A stretch of 64,000 bases of DNA. Source: a virus. This document shows, one piece after another, positions 7,366 to 14,241 of this stretch; position 1 is the stretch's first letter; each line of letters begins with the position of its first letter. The position numbers and the translations under genes were made by a program. The notes beneath the pieces were generated by a model that saw only the letters and a list, made by a program, of their open reading frames with translations, was not told the DNA's origin and did not search any database. Location: the IMG/VR virus record IMGVR_UViG_3300049448_000340, positions 1 to 64,000 of that record; one strand, written 5' to 3'.

Positions 7366-7816
7366 GATCAGAGACCGCATCTCACAAGCTCTGAGGAGCA
7401 AGGACCATAACGTCATCCCTGTCGAGTGGGATGCCGTCGAAGCTTCTGCTGCTGTACTGACCTCCATGATCAAGTCCGATCCAATCATCATGGACCGCCT
7501 GAACGAGGGTGGGCTAGTCGCTATCAGCCGAGGAGGTCTCGTTCCGGCAACCCTCCTGTCTCACATGCTGGATGTCCAGATCGCCTACATGATCGATCCC
7601 AATCAGTCCGCCATTATGCCGAACAACCGTAAATACGTCGTAGTTGACGACATCTGCGACACCGGCAAGACCTTCGAGGCGGTTAGGGGGGCTATGCCTA
7701 ACGTGTCGAGGGTCGCTCTGTTCTGTAAGCACGCAGGGGAGGAGGAATGCGACGCCTACGCAATGATCGTGCCTAACCACGTGTGGATCCACTTTCCTTG
7801 GGAGACGTTCGCTTAG
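7346..7816 (+). CDS. Phosphoribosyltransferase (type I)
   Basis: A type I PRTase domain: the PRPP-binding motif VVVDDICDTGKT lies at residues 98-109, with an upstream ISRGGLVPA loop at about residue 55. The arrangement resembles xanthine-guanine phosphoribosyltransferase. The reaction would be base plus PRPP giving a nucleotide and pyrophosphate. The substrate cannot be told; guanine or xanthine salvage would fit a phage that diverts GTP to preQ0. Confidence 0.85.
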   Translation: MQTKPTRIRDRISQALRSKDHNVIPVEWDAVEASAAVLTSMIKSDPIIMDRLNEGGLVAISRGGLVPATLLSHMLDVQIAYMIDPNQSAIMPNNRKYVVVDDICDTGKTFEAVRGAMPNVSRVALFCKHAGEEECDAYAMIVPNHVWIHFPWETFA

Positions 7817-7849
7817 TCTCTCATCAACTAACCACAGGAGAACCAGCCA

Positions 7850-8185
7850 GTGGCCAGACCGAAGGTAGTTAACCTACATAACCGCCGGCCCAATAACCTC
7901 CAGCGAGCCTTATCCGGAGCTCAGGCTGAAGGCAAGTTCATCGATGTAGATCCCATCCTCGACGACATCCGGGGGATGATCACCGAGTCAGGTATGACTG
8001 CAGGGCAAGTCTGTAACTCAGTCTACCAAGCGAGCGACCATAAGGTAAACCCTCACTACCAGACGATCGAACGTTGGATGGACGGCAAGACGAAGCGTCC
8101 CTCCAACTTCCTGATCGACTGGGTCGCGTTCGCCCTCGGGTACCACCGGCCGTTCGTCAAAGTCCAAAAGCCCTCCCGGAGATAA
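7850..8185 (+). CDS. Putative HTH DNA-binding protein, 111 aa
   Basis: GTG start preceded by CAGGAG. The central part resembles an XRE-type helix-turn-helix: MTAGQVCNSVYQAS, then YQTIERWMDGKTKRP, where the second stretch would be the recognition helix. It may regulate phage transcription. The family assignment rests on pattern only. Confidence 0.6.
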   Translation: MARPKVVNLHNRRPNNLQRALSGAQAEGKFIDVDPILDDIRGMITESGMTAGQVCNSVYQASDHKVNPHYQTIERWMDGKTKRPSNFLIDWVAFALGYHRPFVKVQKPSRR

Positions 8186-8187
8186 GT

Positions 8188-8475
8188 ATGCCCTACCAAC
8201 ACTACTATGCGGTACGTCCGAAGTCTATGCCGGACCACTGCCGTATCGAGAAGGCTGACACTCCTGCTAAGGCCTATCAGATGGCTTTCGGCCGAGGTAA
8301 CTCGAACGGAGCCTTCGAGGTAAAGGACCTAGGCACCCGGGTGTCCGTCATCCAGAACGACAAGCAGCGGATGATCCTGCTGGACAGTCCCGACGGGTGG
8401 AAGACCCTCGGCAAGACCATCGAAGAGCAAATCGCCGAGCGTCGGGCCAAGGCTGAGGCTGCGTCCAAGGAGTAG
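8188..8475 (+). CDS. Hypothetical protein, 95 aa
   Basis: Unrecognised, with a charged helical C-terminus (EEQIAERRAKAEAASKE). The ATG at 8188 follows a CCGGAGATA site. A longer in-frame ORF begins inside the upstream gene and is rejected. Confidence 0.7.
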   Translation: MPYQHYYAVRPKSMPDHCRIEKADTPAKAYQMAFGRGNSNGAFEVKDLGTRVSVIQNDKQRMILLDSPDGWKTLGKTIEEQIAERRAKAEAASKE

Positions 8476-8490
8476 GAGTAGGAGTGTAAC

Positions 8491-8886
8491 ATGGTTGAGG
8501 ATCGGTGGTCTGTGATCCCTCGAGACAGCTATGAAGTCGAGGTGATCGGCTACGACCTGAAATCGTCCATAAGGTCTGGAAAGACCTACGCTCAGGTCAG
8601 ACTTCGGATCCTCAACCATGGCGAGTTCGAAGGGCGCTTGCTGTTCTTGAACATATTCAGCTATGCGTCCGCCTATCGTATGCTGAAGGCCTGCGGGATC
8701 CCAAAAGCCTCTCCCGACGACCTGACTGAGGACCTGATCAAGAAGTGTCTCAACCTCAAGATGGAGGTCAGCGTGGACCACCGTCGGTGGGAGGAACGCA
8801 TCTACTTAGACATCCGTGTACCTCAGCAGCCTGATGAGCCAGACAACGACGGTCGACTAGGACCAGCAGGTGTAGGATTCATCTAA
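8491..8886 (+). CDS. DUF669-like protein, 131 aa
   Basis: The opening (IPRDSYEVEVIGYDLKSS) followed by a beta-rich stretch and a linker on how the Cys-Gly position is reached resembles DUF669-type phage proteins, which occur with recombinases and are thought to bind single-stranded DNA. A second, longer protein with the same opening logic is encoded at 34274. Assignment is from pattern only. Confidence 0.5.
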   Translation: MVEDRWSVIPRDSYEVEVIGYDLKSSIRSGKTYAQVRLRILNHGEFEGRLLFLNIFSYASAYRMLKACGIPKASPDDLTEDLIKKCLNLKMEVSVDHRRWEERIYLDIRVPQQPDEPDNDGRLGPAGVGFI

Positions 8887-8887
8887 C

Positions 8888-9145
8888 ATGACCACAAACG
8901 TCCGATTGAGATTCGACAAGTTTAACGACGCAGTCGACAATGCAATGAATCTGGAGACTGGAGCATCCCTATATATATGGTACCACTCTGAGGACAAGAA
9001 GTGGATGCTCACAAACTGGAATAGGATGGACGAGAAGCAAGGCAACGGCATCTTCATGTGCATCAGGCCAGTCTGCGACTTGTCTCCGGAGTGGTTGCAC
9101 TCCGAATTCAAACCAACAGAGGAGAAGGCTAATGGACCAGAATGA
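8888..9145 (+). CDS. Hypothetical protein, 85 aa
   Basis: Unrecognised; starts one base after the preceding stop codon and overlaps the next gene by 14 bases. Trp-rich, soluble. Confidence 0.7.
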   Translation: MTTNVRLRFDKFNDAVDNAMNLETGASLYIWYHSEDKKWMLTNWNRMDEKQGNGIFMCIRPVCDLSPEWLHSEFKPTEEKANGPE

Positions 9146-9401
9146 ACTCGACTGCTTGGACATCTCGAAGCTGCCCACGGTTCAACCTTCACATGCCGTA
9201 CCACCGCGATACGACCCCTTCTCATTGATGAGGGTTCCCGGCTTCTGGGAGGGGGCTATTCACGCAAGGGGAGGGACAGGTCCGGAGAACGACAACCTGC
9301 ATCGGCTTCGCATCCTGGCGGAGCGCAATGGCTCGGACATCACCGAGTCGGCAGAGTTTAGGCGCTGGCTCGGCTACGACCGGAGCAAATGGAGAGAGTG
9401 A
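9132..9401 (+). CDS. Hypothetical protein, 89 aa
   Basis: Unrecognised. An AGAGGAG site inside the upstream gene precedes its ATG. Its stop codon overlaps the next start (TGATG), indicating coupled translation with the SWIM-finger protein. Confidence 0.7.
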   Translation: MDQNELDCLDISKLPTVQPSHAVPPRYDPFSLMRVPGFWEGAIHARGGTGPENDNLHRLRILAERNGSDITESAEFRRWLGYDRSKWRE

Positions 9402-9805
9402 TGGCTAAGACCAGACGAGGACAGAACTACCACTACACCTTCCGGGAGACCGAAGGTCCTTCAGCTAACCTCTCTACTCGGGGAGCATTCAACTGGGACT
9501 GCCATAAGCAGGAAGACGACGGAGACGGCATACCGGTCACCACCTACCACCTCTGGTGTACGAACCCGGACCTGTCGGACCTCCTGTGCGACTGTCCTGC
9601 GAGCTACCACCACGCTCATCGGGGTGCCTGCAAGCACACCGGATGGCTCAGGAGGTGGAAGGCAATCCAAGATGAACGTGCAGCGGAGCTCGAGAAGCCC
9701 TCCAACCGTCGTCGTCGAGACCTCTTAAGCCCCATCTACTATGATGCGGCTCAAGACAAGTTCTACAACTTCCCACTATCCATCTACGACGATGAGGACG
9801 AATAA
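9401..9805 (+). CDS. SWIM-type zinc-finger protein, 134 aa
   Basis: Contains C-D-C, about ten residues, then C-K-H (CDCPASYHHAHRGACKH, near residues 66-82), the CxCx(n)CxH signature of SWIM zinc fingers, which bind DNA or protein. The rest is unrecognised, with an acidic C-terminus (DDEDE). The ATG at 9401 overlaps the previous stop; GGAGAG lies 6-10 bases upstream. Confidence 0.7.
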   Translation: MAKTRRGQNYHYTFRETEGPSANLSTRGAFNWDCHKQEDDGDGIPVTTYHLWCTNPDLSDLLCDCPASYHHAHRGACKHTGWLRRWKAIQDERAAELEKPSNRRRRDLLSPIYYDAAQDKFYNFPLSIYDDEDE

Positions 9806-9806
9806 C

Positions 9807-10073
9807 ATGCTATCATTCAGACGTCTCGATGCGGTGGTCGTCCCTGATGGCCAGATCGGCATGATCGAAACCATCAAGGGCGAATACGCTACCATCCAGT
9901 TCGGGGCCGCAGGGCCTTTCAGGCGGTTCAAGCTCACCAGCCTCCGATGGGTTACATGCCAGGAGGTCAAGGACGCCGGCATGCACGGAACTGGCTTCAA
10001 CATCGTGTCTGACCGGCAGAAGAAAGCCCGAGCTGCCGAGCAACAGAGAAAAGAGACAGGAGGTGTCTACTAA
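9807..10073 (+). CDS. Hypothetical protein, 88 aa
   Basis: The first 50 residues are a beta-rich segment of the KOW/Tudor-like style (AVVVPDGQIGMIETIKGEYA), followed by a charged helical tail. This is a loose resemblance, not an identification. Starts one base after the previous gene. Confidence 0.65.
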   Translation: MLSFRRLDAVVVPDGQIGMIETIKGEYATIQFGAAGPFRRFKLTSLRWVTCQEVKDAGMHGTGFNIVSDRQKKARAAEQQRKETGGVY

Positions 10074-10074
10074 C

Positions 10075-10659
10075 ATGACGACTCAAAAGTGGGAGTGGAT
10101 CAAGAAGGAGGAGCGTACTCTCGTCTTCATCGATGGGAGCAACCTCTATAACACTACCCGCCTTATGTCCTTCGACATCGACTACGGCAAGCTCCGCTCG
10201 GTCTTCAGCGACAACTGTAACTTGACGCGGATGTACTACTTCACAGCCGTGGGCGAGAACCGAGAGTCAAGTCCGGTCCTCGGTCTAGTCGACTGGCTTG
10301 ACCGTAATGGCTACAATACCATTACCAAGCCAATACGTACCCAGTACAGTGGAGACACCAAAGGCAACATTGACATCGAGATTGCGGTCACAATGCTGAG
10401 AGCAGCACACAGAGGATACATGGACCGAGCCGTGCTATTCTCTGGTGACAGTGACTTCAGATGCCTGATCGAGGAAGTGCAGAACCTTGGGTCGAAGGTA
10501 ACTGTGGTCTCCACTCTAACAGTTAAACCCATACCTTGCGCAGATGAACTCATCCGGCAAGCAGATCACTTCTGTGATCTTGACTCTCTTCGTTCACTAA
10601 CATTTAGGGATCCCCATGCCACAGTTCGAGGTAACCGTCGTTCGAACCACGACCCGTGA
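10075..10659 (+). CDS. NYN/LabA-like PIN-fold ribonuclease
   Basis: NYN-domain protein: LVFIDGSNLYN (first catalytic Asp, near residue 17), GNIDIEIAVTML (central Asp) and AVLFSGDSDF (distal Asp pair) form the acidic metal site. These proteins are usually nucleases acting on RNA. The ATG at 10075 follows AGGAGG and the previous stop. The last 15 residues overlap the next gene. It may take part in RNA turnover during infection. Confidence 0.85.
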   Translation: MTTQKWEWIKKEERTLVFIDGSNLYNTTRLMSFDIDYGKLRSVFSDNCNLTRMYYFTAVGENRESSPVLGLVDWLDRNGYNTITKPIRTQYSGDTKGNIDIEIAVTMLRAAHRGYMDRAVLFSGDSDFRCLIEEVQNLGSKVTVVSTLTVKPIPCADELIRQADHFCDLDSLRSLTFRDPHATVRGNRRSNHDP

Positions 10660-10828
10660 AACCAAGATGGTGGTTGAGGCCCAAAATGCCACAGCTGCTC
10701 AAGGGGCTGCCATGCTTGAGATGCAGGCTATCTTGGACGGCGAGATCGAGGACAGGTCTGCTGACGACTTCGAGTGGGAGCTCATCGAAGAGTCGGCAGA
10801 CGTCGAAAACGAACCAGAGGCACTATAA
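10616..10828 (+). CDS. Hypothetical protein, 70 aa
   Basis: Unrecognised small acidic protein with an Ala-rich central helix. Overlaps the NYN gene by 44 bases. AGGGATCC precedes the ATG. Confidence 0.65.
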   Translation: MPQFEVTVVRTTTRETKMVVEAQNATAAQGAAMLEMQAILDGEIEDRSADDFEWELIEESADVENEPEAL

Positions 10829-11052
10829 TGGACGAGGACGAGAAGGTCGATCGACTGTAAGGGTTGTGGATTCCAGCTCTGGACCGACAGATCAACAGGG
10901 CTGAGGCGGAAGCCTTCCTAGCTATGTGGGAAGAGATGAAGGAGATCGACCGAGAAGAGGCCGAAGAAGAACGAGTTAAACACGAGACGGAGAGGTCCCA
11001 CGGTGAAAATTGGCGACGTGGGATGGCAAGGAGAGGCAAACCCGTAACTTGA
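10828..11052 (+). pseudogene. Short ORF interrupted by an in-frame TAA
   Basis: An ATG at 10828, overlapping the previous stop (TAATG), opens a frame of ten codons (MDEDEKVDRL) that ends in TAA at 10858-10860. The same frame then stays open to 11052. The downstream part encodes a charged helical protein of about 62 residues, readable from a TTG at 10864 or an ATG at 10921. It could be a gene broken by one nonsense change, a readthrough site, or a leader peptide with re-initiation. Confidence 0.4.
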
Positions 11053-11064
11053 TTGGAGAAAGTC

Positions 11065-11556
11065 GTGAAGAAGGCATTAAGTGCATTGGCCTTACTGGTG
11101 AACCTTGGCCTGGCCAGCCTAACCCCTGCCAAGGCTCAGACATACAACTACTTCCCGGCAGCGGGATCGCCGACGCAGTGGACTGTCTACCGGTCAGACG
11201 GCAACTACGCCGGCTACGACACCAACAACGGGTTCGTGCCAAATTGGAACACCTCGTACCTCTGGTACAGCGATCCGACAACGGCAACGAATCTAGCCTG
11301 GGCTCTGCAGAACAAGCAACGGACGGGCGCCAGTGCGACGGCCCTGCAAAGAGCTTGGCAACCGGTCGGCTCGGGCGGGTACTTCAAGATCTTCTACCAG
11401 GACGGCAACCCGCCGACCCACGTTGAGATACTATGTACCCTCAGCTCTAACGGGTCGCAGTTCTTTTCGGGTTCCGGCTGCGGCTGGGGAGGCAGTGGGT
11501 ACGAGACGCAGTTCAATGCGCCGGACAGCCTCTTCATCTCCCAACTGCCGAACTAA
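11065..11556 (+). CDS. Secreted protein, 163 aa
   Basis: A textbook signal peptide: MKKALSALALLVNLGLASL then TPAKA, with cleavage expected after AKA. The mature domain is rich in Tyr, Trp, Gly and Asn, with two cysteines. The GTG at 11065 is preferred to the TTG at 11053 because GGAGA lies 5-10 bases upstream and the signal peptide then starts with MKK. The gene ends at an intrinsic terminator. Export to the host envelope suggests a role in superinfection exclusion or lysis; the family is unknown. Confidence 0.85.
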   Translation: MKKALSALALLVNLGLASLTPAKAQTYNYFPAAGSPTQWTVYRSDGNYAGYDTNNGFVPNWNTSYLWYSDPTTATNLAWALQNKQRTGASATALQRAWQPVGSGGYFKIFYQDGNPPTHVEILCTLSSNGSQFFSGSGCGWGGSGYETQFNAPDSLFISQLPN

Positions 11557-11565
11557 CTAAGGGGA

Positions 11566-11591
11566 GAGGGTGGCTAGCACCACCCTCTTCT
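11566..11591 (+). terminator. Intrinsic terminator after the secreted-protein gene
   Basis: Perfect 8-bp hairpin: GAGGGTGG (11566-11573), loop CTAGCA, CCACCCTC (11580-11587), followed by TTCT. It lies 10 bases after the stop codon. The T-run is short, so termination may be partial. Confidence 0.7.
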
Positions 11592-11610
11592 AACCATACA
11601 GAGGTCCAAC

Positions 11611-11988
11611 ATGGATGCATACCAGGCGCAAGAGCTAACTAACAAGGCTCTGTCGGATAAAATGTCGAAGGAGCAGGCGGAGGCCCGCCAGAAGGAGCTT
11701 GACCGGCAGTCGGCCATAGCTGAGGCCAAACGAGGGGCTGCTGCTCATCTGGACTCCTTGGCAGACAGAATTGCCGAGGAGGCCAACAAGGGTTACCGGG
11801 AGATCCGGTTGTCCTACAACGAGGGGACGGACGCTCTGAAGTTCCAAGCTCTGGCTGAGGAAGCTCAGCATCGGGGTTTCCACACCAAGTTCCACGTGAG
11901 TGAAACTGACTACGGTGACTCCGCAGCTCCAGCTTGGAGCACCGACTACTACCTAATCATCTCATGGGGTCCAGTCAATGTCAGGTGA
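11611..11988 (+). CDS. Hypothetical coiled-coil protein, 125 aa
   Basis: The first 75 residues are highly charged and helical (Ala/Glu/Lys/Gln), consistent with a coiled coil, followed by a small mixed domain. GAGGT precedes the ATG. Not recognised. Confidence 0.7.
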   Translation: MDAYQAQELTNKALSDKMSKEQAEARQKELDRQSAIAEAKRGAAAHLDSLADRIAEEANKGYREIRLSYNEGTDALKFQALAEEAQHRGFHTKFHVSETDYGDSAAPAWSTDYYLIISWGPVNVR

Positions 11989-12211
11989 AGGTGAAGCAGC
12001 AGGCCGTCGAGTTGACGCCTATCTCCAAACGGTCAGCCGGCTCGAACCGGATATCAGCATGACCGACCCTGGGGCGTACGGGACGAGCATGGCCATCAGC
12101 CTCAAGCGGATCGCCGACCAGCTATCCTTTCTTGATCAGATCAACGATCACCTCAGGTCCATCCGTATCCTCCTTGAAGAGGAGGTAGCCTACAGAAGAG
12201 CGCGAGAATGA
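11978..12211 (+). CDS. Hypothetical protein, 77 aa
   Basis: Unrecognised helical protein overlapping its neighbours by 11 bases upstream and 4 bases (ATGA) downstream. Cotranslated small gene. Confidence 0.65.
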   Translation: MSGEGEAAGRRVDAYLQTVSRLEPDISMTDPGAYGTSMAISLKRIADQLSFLDQINDHLRSIRILLEEEVAYRRARE

Positions 12212-12474
12212 AGACTAGTATCTTCGACTCGGAGGGTCTGCAAGACATTGCCAGGCGTCGGGCCGAAATAAACATATTGGAGGCACGTGGCTGTCAGAGG
12301 TGCGGCAATACGATCGGTGTCGTTAGGTATCACCAGCGCACCATGTACAACTACGAAGGCACGCCAGGCGATAAGAACGACCCCAACATGGTGAGTCTAT
12401 GCCCTCCCTGTACCAAAGAGAACGACGAGTACTGGGAGGCCATGTGGGACGAGTACTACAGAGGGTGTCTCTGA
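12208..12474 (+). CDS. Zinc-ribbon protein, 88 aa
   Basis: CQRC near residue 30 and CPPC near residue 68 form a CxxC...CxxC zinc site with a 34-residue insert. Without a clear HNH His pair, it is called only a zinc-binding protein. It overlaps the upstream gene by ATGA and ends where the next begins (TGATG). Confidence 0.7.
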   Translation: MKTSIFDSEGLQDIARRRAEINILEARGCQRCGNTIGVVRYHQRTMYNYEGTPGDKNDPNMVSLCPPCTKENDEYWEAMWDEYYRGCL

Positions 12475-12869
12475 TGAAGTGGAACGAATCGCCAGTCGGA
12501 GAGTATTGGTATCGCTATGAGGACAGGAGGTACGCTCCGCCTGTCAACGAGTACGACGAGGTCGTCGGAGTGGGGTCATTAAAGGTCCACCTCCGAGAGT
12601 TCCCAGTGGTAAGACACACCCCCAAAGGGGTGATACTAGGAGGGGCCTCAGACTCGTATCACCGCAACTTCGAGAGGTTCGTCTGTCACGAGTGGACCAA
12701 GAAATTTGCCTGCAAGACGATCGAGGAGGCCCAAGCGTCCTTCCTTGCCCGGAAGGCCCGCCAAATCCACATCTACCAAGCTCGACTTCGAGATGCCGAA
12801 CTAGCCGTCAGCCTAATGAAGCGAATGCAGCTGACTGATGCCAAGGAGCTAGTAGATTTCAGATGGTGA
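12474..12869 (+). CDS. Hypothetical protein, 131 aa
   Basis: Unrecognised. Tyr/Trp-rich N-terminus, helical C-terminal half (residues 85-125). The ATG at 12474 overlaps the previous stop; the longer in-frame ORF is rejected because it would run through the upstream zinc-ribbon gene. Confidence 0.7.
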   Translation: MKWNESPVGEYWYRYEDRRYAPPVNEYDEVVGVGSLKVHLREFPVVRHTPKGVILGGASDSYHRNFERFVCHEWTKKFACKTIEEAQASFLARKARQIHIYQARLRDAELAVSLMKRMQLTDAKELVDFRW

Positions 12870-12872
12870 CTC

Positions 12873-13013
12873 ATGCTAACCCCTGAAGAACTACACGTCA
12901 GGTTCATGATCACATGGCTAAGCTTGACTGCTGGCGGCATGTTCTTATTCCTGTTTGTTATATTCCTCTCCGTGTACATGGGCTGGATAGAAGGACCAAG
13001 GAGCCTAGACTAA
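12873..13013 (+). CDS. Very small membrane protein, 46 aa
   Basis: Short ORF reading MLTPEELHVRFMITWLS and continuing with one transmembrane helix (GGMFLFLFVIFLSVYMGW, about residues 21-38), then a short hydrophilic tail. It fills the gap between two genes with gaps of 3 and 1 bases, which supports it. Its role is unknown; small phage membrane proteins can act in lysis timing or membrane interference. Confidence 0.6.
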   Translation: MLTPEELHVRFMITWLSLTAGGMFLFLFVIFLSVYMGWIEGPRSLD

Positions 13014-13014
13014 G

Positions 13015-13275
13015 ATGGTAATGAAGCCGGGAGCAGCTGAGGCTGCTAGGTTCACCTATGTAAGGCCGCTTGCTGAAGACTCATGTACTCACTTCCTATT
13101 TCCACACGTAGTATTCAATAGGTCAGGGTACAAAGCGTTACTCCGATGCCGCTGCATGAAGCATAAGATCCTTGGGGAAAGGGAGTACTCGAGGCCTGAG
13201 GAGGCTCTGAAGGCTGCCGAAGTGTTATGTGACAGGTGGCTAGCAGAGAGGTCGACCAGCTATAAGCCTCCATAA
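13015..13275 (+). CDS. Hypothetical protein, 86 aa
   Basis: Unrecognised; basic with a His/Cys-containing centre (RCRCMKHK). Starts one base after the membrane-protein stop and ends just before a promoter-bearing gap. Confidence 0.65.
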   Translation: MVMKPGAAEAARFTYVRPLAEDSCTHFLFPHVVFNRSGYKALLRCRCMKHKILGEREYSRPEEALKAAEVLCDRWLAERSTSYKPP

Positions 13276-13295
13276 GAATGACCATATTTTTGGCC

Positions 13296-13325
13296 GAGAT
13301 TACCTCGAGGCGAATATTTTATAAT
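13296..13325 (+). promoter_or_regulatory. Phage promoter P7-type
   Basis: GAGATT at 13296-13301, an 18-base spacer and TATAAT at 13320-13325. The upstream block TTGGCCGAGATT, then ACC..., AGGC, matches the promoter at 31763 (TTGACCTAGATT, TCC..., AGGC). The -35 box is weak in both, so this subclass may need an activator. It drives the 153-aa gene and the primase. Confidence 0.7.
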
Positions 13326-13357
13326 TGATAACAATTCAAACCTGTAGAGGCATACAG

Positions 13358-13819
13358 ATGGCGCGCACAACACAGAGGATGCCAGATCTCTCGAACGCTA
13401 CAGCTGGCGGCATCGTCGATATGTGTGCGCCGGACCAGGCTGAGTACAATCGGCTTGACAAGTTGACCAAATACTACAAAGCGGGACTGAAAGCCCGTCT
13501 CACTGAGGACATGAGGATCGACGTGTACACCCACATAGTCCGAGGTGAGAACTTCACAGCAGTCATCTCGGAGAAGACCCGTACCGGGTTCTCCGTAGCA
13601 AGGGCTGTAGAGCTGGGGTACCTGACACAGGAGCAGATTGAAGAATGCATGGTTACCGGCGAACCATATCAGGAGTGCCGCTTTGCTCCGAACGAGAAGA
13701 CGGACCAGCAGCTCAAGCAGGAGGTTGCCTATAATGCACCTTCAACCCGCCAGCAGAACTCTGACACCCTCACTGCAGCCCTGAAAGAATCATTGAAGTC
13801 CGAAGGAGTCACGGAATGA
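13358..13819 (+). CDS. Hypothetical protein, 153 aa
   Basis: Unrecognised protein with a helical N-terminal half (YNRLDKLTKYYKAGLKAR). The ATG at 13358 has TAGAGG upstream; a TTG ten codons earlier would lie inside the promoter and is rejected. First gene of the operon that leads into the primase. Confidence 0.75.
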   Translation: MARTTQRMPDLSNATAGGIVDMCAPDQAEYNRLDKLTKYYKAGLKARLTEDMRIDVYTHIVRGENFTAVISEKTRTGFSVARAVELGYLTQEQIEECMVTGEPYQECRFAPNEKTDQQLKQEVAYNAPSTRQQNSDTLTAALKESLKSEGVTE

Positions 13820-14199
13820 GCGACTATCTGGAAGAAGAGGTGGAAGAGGAGCTGTCTGCAGTTCCCATTCCCGGTCTGAGCAAGGAAGAACAGCTCAGGA
13901 TCCGCATCTTGGATACCTTGGAGATCTACCCGAGGTTGTCCCCCAGCATGCTCCAGGCGGGCATCGGGCCACATAACAGCCCTCGCATCTGGCGGCCCAT
14001 CATGGAGCAGCTGATCAACTCGGGGATCATCATCCGTGGGCAAGAGTCCCACCAGAGTGAGCTCGGCCGCTACCGGACTATCATTGTATTGTCCCTGTCG
14101 GACAAGTACCGGGAAGAGCGTATCCAACAGCTGAGGGAGCAGGCCACCTCTCTGGAAGCTAGCAGCGAAAACGGAGAGCTACTTTCCCGTACTGTCTAG
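13816..14199 (+). CDS. Putative winged-helix protein, 127 aa
   Basis: Acidic N-terminal tail, then a winged-helix-like pattern: a helix at residues 24-36, ending in the recognition-type segment RIWRPIMEQLINSG and a beta wing (IIIRGQES...RYRTIIVL). Overlaps the upstream gene by ATGA. It could be a DNA-binding partner of the primase encoded next. Confidence 0.6.
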   Translation: MSDYLEEEVEEELSAVPIPGLSKEEQLRIRILDTLEIYPRLSPSMLQAGIGPHNSPRIWRPIMEQLINSGIIIRGQESHQSELGRYRTIIVLSLSDKYREERIQQLREQATSLEASSENGELLSRTV

Positions 14200-14241
14200 C
14201 CGGCTGTCTGTTCCGTACGTTACGACAGGACAACATAACCT

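Noticed and set aside
7246-7491. Minus-strand ORFs in the left half
   Set aside because: All lie opposite convincing plus-strand genes, lack ribosome binding sites and would be the only minus-strand genes there.
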